A stretch of DNA of 6,885 nucleotides from Planctomycetota bacterium (GTDB lineage Bacteria > Planctomycetota > UBA1135 > GCA-002686595), in the NCBI GenBank assembly GCA_016764635.1, contig JAESRM010000042.1, positions 1,051-7,935 on the forward strand, read 5' to 3'. A model generated the notes under the pieces. The model saw nothing but the letters and a program-made list of their open reading frames with translations. It had not been told where the DNA came from and made no database searches. Positions 1-5,887 of this stretch are shown piece by piece; within the stretch, counting starts at the first letter, position 1, and each line of letters opens with the position of its first letter. The position numbers and the translations under genes were made by a program.

Positions 1-3
1 CCC

Positions 4-966
4 ATGTTACGAACCAACCGACTGATGCCCACGCTCGTATGCCTCCTGTTGGGGGTATGCGGATGCGTTTCGTCCCCCAAACCTGACACCGAGGCCCGCC
101 GGCTGGCAGCCTTGGCCAGCGAAAACCACGACTGGGGTCAGGCCATGGGCCTTTGGAACAGCGTTTTGGAGGGGCGGCGGGGGCAGGACGCGGAAGCGCG
201 CTTGCACTTGGGAGAGGCCTTGCTGGAGGAAGGCCGGGGGCTGGGGGCCATTAAAATCCTACGCGTGGAATTGCCCACTCCGGGCACCGAATTGAAGTAC
301 GGGTTGTTGCTGGCTCGGGCCCACTTCAGTCAGAAACAGGCGCGCGCGGGCAGGCAGGTCCTCAACGCATTACTGACCGAGCACGCGGGTAACGTGGAAG
401 TCTTGACCCTCTACGGCAAGTCACTCTTGGGTGGAGACTGGGAAGCCAAAGGTTTGGGCCTGCTGTTGCAGGCGCTGCGGGTCGATCGGGGACCCGGCCA
501 TCTTGCAGAGGATGTGGCCATGCGGGCTCGAGCCCTGAACTTACGGGACATGGAAGGCGAAGCATGGACCCTGCGCTTGGAGTCTGCCGAGCCCCCCGTG
601 GAGGCTTACGTGGGGGCCGCGGAATGGGCCATGTATAAGGCGGAGCAAGGGGGTACCGAGCCCCCGCCCAGTACTGTTTTGCACCTGACGGTCGCCGTGA
701 AACTGGACCCGCTCAATGGCCGCGCATGGACCTTAATCGGTGGTTTGAGGAGCTCTAGAGACGAGCACGTGGAGGCCAGGCAAGCCTATCGAGAGGCCCT
801 CAGTGTGGACCCAGGCAATTGGGCCGCGTGCTTGGCACTGGCCCGGTCCTTTGCGGAAGCAGGGGATTGCATCGAAGCCAAGGTTTGGACCCAGTATGCA
901 CTCGGAACCTTGCAGGGTGAGCTGGACCGGGAACCGTTTGAGGAACTGGAAGCAGACTGTGAGTGA
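4..966 (+). CDS. TPR-repeat outer-membrane lipoprotein
   Basis: A 320-residue protein with an N-terminal lipoprotein signal: basic residues Arg3 and Arg6, a hydrophobic stretch at about 8-20, and lipobox V-C-G-C with Cys21 as the likely acylated residue. Val22 at +2 does not act as an inner-membrane retention signal, so the outer membrane is likely. The rest is helical and TPR-like. The clearest unit is about 235-268 (LDPLNGRAW, then EARQAYREALSVDP), followed by a second at about 269-302 (GNWAACLALARSF...EAKVW). Degenerate units are likely near 64-97, 98-129 and 130-162. TPR lipoproteins usually act as scaffolds for envelope complexes; no enzymatic motif is visible and the partner is unknown. 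The ATG lies only 3 nt from the window edge, so its ribosome binding site and any promoter cannot be seen. Met8 is a possible alternative start but would lose the basic N-region. The gene converges on a minus-strand gene across 31 nt with no obvious terminator between. Confidence 0.87.
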   Translation: MLRTNRLMPTLVCLLLGVCGCVSSPKPDTEARRLAALASENHDWGQAMGLWNSVLEGRRGQDAEARLHLGEALLEEGRGLGAIKILRVELPTPGTELKYGLLLARAHFSQKQARAGRQVLNALLTEHAGNVEVLTLYGKSLLGGDWEAKGLGLLLQALRVDRGPGHLAEDVAMRARALNLRDMEGEAWTLRLESAEPPVEAYVGAAEWAMYKAEQGGTEPPPSTVLHLTVAVKLDPLNGRAWTLIGGLRSSRDEHVEARQAYREALSVDPGNWAACLALARSFAEAGDCIEAKVWTQYALGTLQGELDREPFEELEADCE

Positions 967-997
967 GTCCTGGGCTTTCCGTTCTGACCGAGCGTTC

Positions 998-1243
998 TCA
1001 GCCTTTCTTGCCGACCACTTCGGCCACAACCTCAGCGAGTTTGTCGCTCAGGTCTTCCGCAAAGTCATCACCGAAATCCATGGCGATGACGTCCAATTCC
1101 TCGAACGTATAGCGCCCGGATTGGGGGCTGTAAGGAATGCCATACTCCCACTTGTTGCCGTCGGAGGCGTGGATGGTGATGGCGATTTGGTCGTCGCCTT
1201 CTACAGGCTCGACGGTGAAGTGGGTGGCATCGTACTCGGTCAT
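998..1243 (-). CDS. small acidic protein of unknown function
   Basis: I do not recognise this family. From the ATG at 1243 it encodes 81 residues. The first half has a beta-rich pattern (HFTVEPVEGDDQIAITIHAS, then WEYGIPY). The second half is an acidic amphipathic helix region (FEELDVIAMDFGDDFAEDLS) ending in a Val/Glu helix and a basic GKKG tail. There is no signal peptide or membrane segment, so it is probably cytoplasmic. The start is uncertain. The ATG at 1243 has only a weak GAG six bases upstream, whereas an in-frame GTG at 1282 is preceded five bases away by a strong GGAGGGAG and would add 13 residues (MLSRSLQTPIELT). An in-frame TTG at 1315 is less likely. The gene lies 49-88 nt downstream of the MOSC gene on the same strand and may be co-transcribed with it. 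The balanced composition and the regular alternation of predicted structure argue that it is real, though its short length leaves some doubt. Confidence 0.62.
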   Translation of the reverse strand: MTEYDATHFTVEPVEGDDQIAITIHASDGNKWEYGIPYSPQSGRYTFEELDVIAMDFGDDFAEDLSDKLAEVVAEVVGKKG

Positions 1244-1331
1244 GGTTAGCTCAATGGGGGTTTGCAGGCTCCTGGATAGCACGACGACTCCCTCCAGACG
1301 AGGGGGCGCCAGCAAAAATGCGCATTCAGGA

Positions 1332-1787
1332 CTATTTGGAGCTCAATAGGGACACCAAGGCCCCCGTTGCGACACTCCCGGTCGCAATCACTCGGCACAT
1401 GAATCCGCTGCGCCCTTCCATGAGGGCGGGGAAGCGCGGGTCGATGGGCTGGAGAGTGATGCAGGGTTCCCGGCAATCATGGATCTCCAGAACGACTTCA
1501 TTGCCGACCGACAGTCGGTCACCAGGCTTCAAACCTTCGAAATCCATCCCCTCGATGAGCAGGTTCTCGCCGAAGGAGCCGGCCTGCTGGGATTGGACCC
1601 CGTCCCTCCGCAGGGAGGCGTGATCAGCGGTGGACAGTAGGCACACGGCCCTGTTGGCTCCCCCGTGTTCCGGGTGCCGGTGCTTGTCGCCGACCAGGCC
1701 TAGGAGCTCGACTTGGGCCTCTGGCACAGGAAGCTTGGGGATGCCGCCGGGGCCCAGGCAAACGGCGATGACGCGGCCGTGGTTCAC
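1332..1787 (-). CDS. stand-alone MOSC-domain protein
   Basis: This 151-residue protein is almost entirely one MOSC domain (the C-terminal domain family of molybdenum cofactor sulfurases, which also includes stand-alone members such as YiiM). Visible hallmarks in order are G-L-V-G-D-K at 30-35, HGGANRAV at 41-48, GSFGENLLIEGM at 70-81, KPGDRLSVG at 88-96, the conserved cysteine in REPC (Cys109) with a second Cys at 105, and GFMCRVIATG at 128-137. In this family the conserved Cys is proposed to carry sulfur or to sit at a metal-sulfur or pterin-linked site; the substrate of this protein cannot be read from the sequence. It lacks the N-terminal beta-barrel and ferredoxin parts of the longer mARC and YcbX proteins, and its length is normal for the short stand-alone type. 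It has no signal peptide, so it is cytoplasmic. The GTG start overlaps the stop of the upstream mltA-like gene by 4 nt (GTGA), which implies translational coupling. Confidence 0.87.
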   Translation of the reverse strand: MNHGRVIAVCLGPGGIPKLPVPEAQVELLGLVGDKHRHPEHGGANRAVCLLSTADHASLRRDGVQSQQAGSFGENLLIEGMDFEGLKPGDRLSVGNEVVLEIHDCREPCITLQPIDPRFPALMEGRSGFMCRVIATGSVATGALVSLLSSK

Positions 1788-2965
1788 CTGTTTAGATGCT
1801 CAGGCTTGAGGAACAGGTAGTACATCTGCCCCTCGCTTCGCGTGGTGCCGGCCATGCGTTCCGCGGAGTGGCCCACCCCTAGGTAGATGTCCGCGCGGCC
1901 TGCGCTGCGGATGGCTCCACCCGTGTCTTGATCGAGCATCATTTGGGTGAAAGGCATGAAGCCTCCACCGGGAACCGGAAGCACGGTGTCCACGAAAACC
2001 AGGGCTCCGCGAGGGAAGAGCGTCTTGTCCGTGGCCAAGGTGCGCTGGCTCGCGACCTCGAGGTTGAGACTGCCGCGGGGATTGCCTTCGATCGGGCCGA
2101 AGAAAACGAACGAGTCGTTGCGGTGCATGTACTCGTCGACGAGGTCTGGGTTTTGAGCCGCCCAGGCGCGCAGGGTTCCGAGGGACAAGGACTCCTTGGA
2201 GATCAAGCCGTCGTTGACCAATTGGCCGCCCATGCTGGTGTACGGTTGACCGTTCTTGCCCGCGTAGCCAAAGCGCAGTTCCGTGCCGTCGGGGGAGCGT
2301 ACAAACGCAGAACCGTTCACGTGGGCGATGAAAGCGTCCAGGGGGTCTCGAAGCCAAACCAGCTCCAATCCTTGATTGTCGAGCATTCCCGACGTTTCTA
2401 AGGTGCGCCGGGTGGGGTAAGGCTGCATGCCCGAGCTCGTTTGCCGTCCAAGGATTGTGCCATCATCCGCTTTGACCAAATCAGAGGGCAACGCATACAG
2501 GGGGTAACGATAGCTTTCAGTGCGATGTATGCTGCCGTCCAAGACGGGAGTGCAGTAGCCGGTAAACAGAACCCCGCCTCCGCGACCGTCCCAGCCTGCG
2601 CTGCGGAAGTAATCGAATTCAGCGTCGACCTTGTCCTGGAATTCATTGGCCGTGCGGCACGTCAAGAGCAGTTCGTGAAAGCGCTTCAAGCTTTGCAGAG
2701 CCGTGTCGTGGGATATCTCCGCAGCCGGAAAAAACTGGTGCGAGTAAGGCAGGTTTGTCCAAGCGATCGACCGCTTGAGAGCGGGTAGAAAGTCGGCTCT
2801 GTCCGTCCACGTGGCCGACACGTTCGGGCGCAAATCCCCTGCCGACAGGCGCATCAATGGATTCGTTCCATAGGGGAGCTCACGTCCATAGTCAGCCCCT
2901 TGGGGACCCCTCGACTGGCAAGACCCAAGTACCACAACCAGACAAAGCAAAGCGATTCGTTTCAT
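1784..2965 (-). CDS. mltA: MltA-like membrane-bound lytic murein transglycosylase
   Basis: This 393-residue lipoprotein has signal MKRIALL..., lipobox L-G-S-C and Cys16 as the lipidated residue, with Gln17 at +2 compatible with outer-membrane anchoring. The family cleaves the MurNAc-GlcNAc bond of peptidoglycan without water, leaving 1,6-anhydroMurNAc ends. The MltA domain begins near VLFTGYCTPVLDGS (132-144) and continues through YRYPLYALP and QPYPTRR. The barrel insert includes AFVRSPDGTELRFGYAGKNGQPYTSMGG at about 220-247. A C-terminal 3D (three-aspartate) domain follows, with Asp345 and Asp347 in LDQDTGGAI and Asp359 in RADIY; one of these corresponds to the catalytic Asp known in E. coli MltA (my motif alignment favours the RADIY Asp, or the DTGG Asp). 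The ATG start is supported by GGAGGG at 2972-2977, six bases upstream. The gene is first in a probable operon with the MOSC gene (4-nt overlap). No truncation is seen; the length is close to that of the E. coli enzyme. Confidence 0.93.
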   Translation of the reverse strand: MKRIALLCLVVVLGSCQSRGPQGADYGRELPYGTNPLMRLSAGDLRPNVSATWTDRADFLPALKRSIAWTNLPYSHQFFPAAEISHDTALQSLKRFHELLLTCRTANEFQDKVDAEFDYFRSAGWDGRGGGVLFTGYCTPVLDGSIHRTESYRYPLYALPSDLVKADDGTILGRQTSSGMQPYPTRRTLETSGMLDNQGLELVWLRDPLDAFIAHVNGSAFVRSPDGTELRFGYAGKNGQPYTSMGGQLVNDGLISKESLSLGTLRAWAAQNPDLVDEYMHRNDSFVFFGPIEGNPRGSLNLEVASQRTLATDKTLFPRGALVFVDTVLPVPGGGFMPFTQMMLDQDTGGAIRSAGRADIYLGVGHSAERMAGTTRSEGQMYYLFLKPEHLNR

Positions 2966-3020
2966 AGCAAGCCCTCCACCCAGTGCACGTGTTGATCTGG
3001 TTCGAATAGGAACCTTCCCA

Positions 3021-3051
3021 CGAGCGATCTGGACCCAGGAGTGATTGCTCG
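3021..3051. repeat. imperfect inverted repeat upstream of mltA
   Basis: CGAGCGATC at 3021-3029 and GATTGCTCG at 3043-3051 form a 9-bp inverted repeat with one mismatch around a 13-nt loop. It lies 56-86 nt upstream of the mltA-like start codon, so it could be a leader hairpin or a dimeric protein operator. A second, smaller repeat, GGTTC/GAACC, lies at 2999-3003 and 3010-3014. The word GATCTGG occurs twice, at 2994 and 3026, 32 bp apart. None of these matches an operator I recognise. Confidence 0.4.
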
Positions 3052-3086
3052 CAGCCTACCCCTCCCGCATCGCCAAACCGGCCAGT

Positions 3087-3114
3087 ATTTTGGCCCAACC
3101 CCCCAAATTGTGAA
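3087..3114 (-). promoter_or_regulatory. possible sigma70-type promoter for the mltA operon
   Basis: On the minus strand, TTCACA (3114-3109, five of six matches to TTGACA) is followed after a 16-bp spacer by CAAAAT (3092-3087, four of six matches to TATAAT). Transcription would start near 3080, giving a leader of about 115 nt containing the inverted repeats at 3021-3051 and 2999-3014. The -35 box overlaps the T-run of the preceding terminator. It is the best candidate in the 208-nt gap, but such matches arise by chance and the phylum's consensus is unknown. Confidence 0.27.
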
Positions 3115-3152
3115 AACACCCCAGCCCCGGGCCCATTGCCGGGGGAGGGGTG
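3113..3152 (-). terminator. rho-independent terminator after the HEGAH-peptidase gene
   Basis: Read on the minus strand, a GC-rich hairpin lies 21 nt past the stop codon of the gene ending at 3174. CACCCC (3117-3122) pairs with GGGGTG (3147-3152). A 2x2 internal mismatch follows. CCCCGG (3125-3130) then pairs with CCGGGG (3139-3144) around an 8-nt loop. The minus-strand transcript continues after the stem into a short TTTT (complement of 3113-3116). The stem is very strong but the U-tract is short. Its position between two same-strand genes separates the peptidase transcript from the mltA operon. Confidence 0.7.
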
Positions 3153-3173
3153 CGCAGGAGGGCACGCAGGAAT

Positions 3174-4505
3174 TCACATCCCGGGCACTTTCTTCAGGTT
3201 CCAAATGCCAGAGGCCTTGGCCTGGGCACTCAAGCCCCACGGGCCTGTCAAGTTGAGGGTCTCGGCCTTGCCTTCGATGACGTTCTTGCCATTGATCGCA
3301 ACCTTCACAGTGTCCTTGTTCACACTGACGTTGAAATCAAAGGGCTTGCCAAGGTTCAGCTCGGAGCTGTCCACATAACCTCGTTGGATCCATTGGCTTC
3401 CTTTGCTGAGATACTCAAACAAGGTGATGCCCGACCCCGCGGAGAATGCGACGGAGAAAAAACCGGCATCGCTATAGCCGAGGAATAGGTTCATCTGATT
3501 GCGCGGTGCAGGCAGAATCGTCAATGACCCACTTAGACTGTATTTCTGCTTTCCAACCGGGGCGGTACGCCAGCAGATGGCGTTCGAGCTAAAGGCCGCT
3601 TGTTTCCAACTTCCGTCGGAGTACGCGAGGGAGCGAACGACCTCCCTCCACTCCGGCTGAAACGAATTCACATACTTGTGAAACCCGGCGTCCATCCTCG
3701 CCATCTTCTTCTCGCCGAAGAGGGTCGCGAACTCGGTAAACAATCGATCCGTGTAGTCGCCGCCCCCGCCCAATTGCTTTGCCCGGGCGAGCACCTTGCG
3801 CAGGCTCTTACCGTTCTTCTCTTGGATATAACGGAACAGCATCCAGCGGACGTCGTACTTGGCTCCCCATTTAAGTGAGTCCGTTTGGTCCCGCAGAATT
3901 TGCTCCACCGTGGGGAGCTTCCTGTCCTTCAGCAGGCCCTGAACGTTCAGGATGTTTGAGGAGTACTTTGGATCCTCTTCGATACTTGATAGCCATTTGA
4001 GTTCGGTGCTAACCCGTTCATCAATCCAGTTGGCGGCACCGTCGTATAGCCATCCTGGATGTGACCGGAAATTACTCATGTGCGAGTAGCGCACCAGATG
4101 GGCTCCCTCATGGGCCAAAAGCCGGAGGGTTTGCACGGGTAGGCCGAATTGCTCCAGGGCGTCGTCGCTCAAGGGGGGTTGCATCGCCACGTGGGCGCTC
4201 ATCGAATCGTAGTGGGCAAAAGCCAAATTGCGCTTGAAACGACCTTGGGTGAGCGCCATCTCCGCGGTCTCGTAACCTGCGGAATCCCGGTACAAATGCA
4301 CGGTAAGCAGTTTGCCTTCTTCGGGCTCCTGAAGGTCGTACAGCTTTTGAGCCTGCGGCCAAACGGACTCGATAGCTTGCAAAGCTTGATCGGCAGCCTC
4401 TTCGTTAGAGAAATGGCAAACCAACTCAAAGCGATCCCCTTGTCGGGTGATTTTGTCGGTCGGAGGAATGAAAACGGCCGCGAGGGCCAAAGCCAAGCCA
4501 AGCAT
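3174..4505 (-). CDS. secreted HEGAH-motif metallopeptidase-like protein with C-terminal LamG-like sandwich
   Basis: A 443-residue protein, probably exported: the N-terminus is a short hydrophobic stretch (MLGLALALAAVFI) that unusually has no basic residues. The central domain carries LLAHEGAHLVRY with the HExxH zinc motif at His132-Glu133-x-x-His136. GWLYDGAANWIDE follows at about 151-163, the place where Peptidase-MA/DUF1570-like gluzincins usually have WLxEGxA. Here the expected third ligand Glu is Asp155, 19 residues after His136; Glu163 is an alternative. A helical region with DVRWMLFRYIQEKNGKSLRKVL (about 218-239) matches the family's usual layout. From about residue 305 a beta-rich domain (YSLSGSLTIL, FDFNVSVNKDTVKVAINGKNV, GPWGLSAQA) resembles concanavalin/LamG-type or DUF1080-like sandwiches and may bind a glycan or surface. 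GGAG at 4514-4517, eight bases upstream, fixes the ATG; an upstream in-frame stop excludes a longer form. Substrate unknown. Its codon use is less GC-biased than that of the ABC genes next to it. Confidence 0.82.
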   Translation of the reverse strand: MLGLALALAAVFIPPTDKITRQGDRFELVCHFSNEEAADQALQAIESVWPQAQKLYDLQEPEEGKLLTVHLYRDSAGYETAEMALTQGRFKRNLAFAHYDSMSAHVAMQPPLSDDALEQFGLPVQTLRLLAHEGAHLVRYSHMSNFRSHPGWLYDGAANWIDERVSTELKWLSSIEEDPKYSSNILNVQGLLKDRKLPTVEQILRDQTDSLKWGAKYDVRWMLFRYIQEKNGKSLRKVLARAKQLGGGGDYTDRLFTEFATLFGEKKMARMDAGFHKYVNSFQPEWREVVRSLAYSDGSWKQAAFSSNAICWRTAPVGKQKYSLSGSLTILPAPRNQMNLFLGYSDAGFFSVAFSAGSGITLFEYLSKGSQWIQRGYVDSSELNLGKPFDFNVSVNKDTVKVAINGKNVIEGKAETLNLTGPWGLSAQAKASGIWNLKKVPGM

Positions 4506-4557
4506 GTATGAAACTCCAAAAGGATGATTTCACACAACATACCCGATGGGCAATATT

Positions 4558-4604
4558 CGCTCCAGAGAATGAATGCCCGGTGCATGGGCATTCCCTGGAG
4601 AGCG
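4558..4604. other. bulged stem-loop between the ABC operon and the peptidase gene
   Basis: CTCCAG (4560-4565) pairs with CTGGAG (4595-4600), and AATGCCC (4572-4578) pairs with GGGCATT (4586-4592) around a 7-nt loop. A 4-nt bulge remains on the left arm because AATG is tandemly duplicated (4568-4575). Flanking CGCT and AGCG could extend the stem with a shifted register. It sits 18 nt past the stop of the permease gene, so it may end or stabilise the ABC operon mRNA. There is no U-tract on the minus strand; TTTT at 4609-4612 follows it on the plus strand instead. Confidence 0.5.
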
Positions 4605-4621
4605 CTAATTTTACCCGAGCA

Positions 4622-5887
4622 TCACTCGTGTCGTAGGGCTTCCACCGGGTCCATGTTGGCGGCGCGCCAGGCGGGGTAGAGGCCGAAGACGACGCCGATG
4701 GCCATGGAAATGCCGAAGGCTAGCACGGCTGAGATTGGGGAGACCTTGGTTTCCATGTCGGCGAAGCGTTCGATGATCATGGGGATTAGGAGGCCGATGC
4801 CGACTCCAGCCAGGCCGCCGCAGCCGGAGAGCACGGTGGTTTCGACTAGGAACTGGACCACGATGTGGTGGCGGCGGGCGCCCAAGGCGCGGCGGATACC
4901 GATTTCACGGGTGCGTTCGGTGACGGTGGCGAGCATCACGTTCATGATACCGATGCCGCCCACGAGCAGGGAGATGCCGGCGATGCTGGCAAGTACGATG
5001 GAGAAGATGCGCTGGGTCTCTTTGGCGCGCATCAGGAGTTCGAGAGGGACCATGACCTCATAGTCCTTGTCCTCGTGTTCGCGCACGAGCATGGCGCGGC
5101 AGGCGGCTGCCACGAAGGGCACATCCTCGTCGGTGCCGACCTCGGCGATGATCTCGTGCAGCTGCACCTCTTGAATGTCCCGGGATCCGGAGCGGATGGT
5201 GGTTTGGCGTTCACCGAAGTAGCTGCGGCCGGTTTCCAGGGGCACAAAGATCTCGCCGCCGGCTTCGGAGGAAGGATTGGCCAGGCTGGCACCCAGGGGG
5301 CCGCGCGGGATGAGCACGCCGACCACGTCGAAGTAGTGGGCGCCGATGCGTACTCGTTGGCCCAGGGCGTTTTCGAAGGGGAACAGGTAGCGCGCCACGT
5401 CGTAACCGAGCACGCAGACCAGGGAAAGGGCTGCTTCGTCCTGGGGCAGGATGAAGCGTCCGGCGGAGAGCAAGCGTCCGACCACGTCCTGGTAGCTGGG
5501 CGTGGTGCATAGGACTTTGGGGCGGCAGGATTTGGCTCCCACGCGCACTTCCTGGGCGGCGGCCAGCACGGGCACGGTGCGCAGAATGCCGGGGAAGGTG
5601 GTGGATATGCGTTCGAAGTCCGCGCGCGTCAATCCGTAGGACAGGATGCGCGTTTGCTCGTCGCTGACGGCTTCTTGCTGGGGTTTGATGCTGTGCAGGA
5701 TCACGTTGCGGCTGCCTAGCTGCCGGATTTGGTCCTGGGCTTTCTCGCTGGCGCCTTCGCCGACGGCGAGCATGGCGACCACGCTGGCCACGCCGAAGAG
5801 CACGCCTAGGGTGGTCAAGAAGCTGCGCAATTTGTGCAGCAGCAGGCTCGAAACACCGAGCCGGACGGTACGCCAGAGGGAATTCAT
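4622..5887 (-). CDS. MacB-type ABC transporter permease (MacB_PCD plus FtsX)
   Basis: The 421-residue inner-membrane subunit has the four-helix MacB/LolC layout. TM1 lies at about 21-43 (FLTTLGVLFGVASVVAMLAV), after the short amphipathic N-terminus. A periplasmic core domain spans about 44-290 and includes ALGQRVRIGAHYFDVVGVL at 174-192. The FtsX domain has TM2 at about 294-319 (SLLVGGIGIMNVMLA). Next comes the characteristic cytoplasmic loop TERTREIGIRRALGARR (323-339), then TM3 at about 345-372 and TM4 at about 386-406, ending PAWRAANMDPVEALRHE. This family couples cytoplasmic ATP hydrolysis to mechanical motions in the periplasm, exporting drugs, peptides, toxins or lipoproteins. Unlike E. 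coli MacB, the ATPase is a separate polypeptide. The ATG overlaps the ATPase stop by 4 nt (ATGA). It appears full length and intact. The cargo cannot be inferred; the adaptor gene upstream points to a tripartite exporter rather than a Lol system. Confidence 0.95.
   Translation of the reverse strand: MNSLWRTVRLGVSSLLLHKLRSFLTTLGVLFGVASVVAMLAVGEGASEKAQDQIRQLGSRNVILHSIKPQQEAVSDEQTRILSYGLTRADFERISTTFPGILRTVPVLAAAQEVRVGAKSCRPKVLCTTPSYQDVVGRLLSAGRFILPQDEAALSLVCVLGYDVARYLFPFENALGQRVRIGAHYFDVVGVLIPRGPLGASLANPSSEAGGEIFVPLETGRSYFGERQTTIRSGSRDIQEVQLHEIIAEVGTDEDVPFVAAACRAMLVREHEDKDYEVMVPLELLMRAKETQRIFSIVLASIAGISLLVGGIGIMNVMLATVTERTREIGIRRALGARRHHIVVQFLVETTVLSGCGGLAGVGIGLLIPMIIERFADMETKVSPISAVLAFGISMAIGVVFGLYPAWRAANMDPVEALRHE

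Noticed and set aside
967..997. Possible bidirectional terminator between the convergent genes
   Set aside because: The 31-nt spacer contains no stem longer than 4 bp and no T-run on either strand. Only a loose GTTCTGA/GTTCTCA direct repeat is visible at 980-999.
803..1249. Plus-strand open frame running from the TPR gene into the small acidic gene
   Set aside because: It uses a different frame from the TPR protein and then lies antisense to the small minus-strand gene. It has no coherent domain, and the TPR frame gives a clear lipoprotein with a stop at 966.
1244..1315. Longest N-terminal extension of the small acidic protein from the TTG at 1315
   Set aside because: TTG is a rare start, no ribosome binding site precedes it well, and the added residues (LAPPRLEGVVV) do not resemble a structured extension. 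The GTG at 1282 or ATG at 1243 is preferred.
3021..3051. Inverted repeat considered as a transposon end or attachment site
   Set aside because: No transposase, integrase, target duplication or tRNA gene is nearby, and no second copy was noticed in the window.
3080..3095. Palindromic GGCCA-TGGCC considered as an operator or second terminator
   Set aside because: The stem is only 5 bp with a 6-nt loop and no following T-run; such short palindromes are common by chance in GC-rich DNA.
4199..4591. Minus-strand open frame overlapping the start of the HEGAH gene in another frame
   Set aside because: It begins inside the intergenic hairpin and lacks a good ribosome binding site. Its sequence is a frame-shifted reading of the clearly coding peptidase N-terminus.
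4865..5512. Long plus-strand open frame opposite the permease gene (215 codons)
   Set aside because: It is rich in Gly, Ala, Asp, His and Val, as expected for the complement of a high-GC3 gene. It lies wholly antisense to an unambiguous FtsX permease and shows no domain or ribosome binding site.
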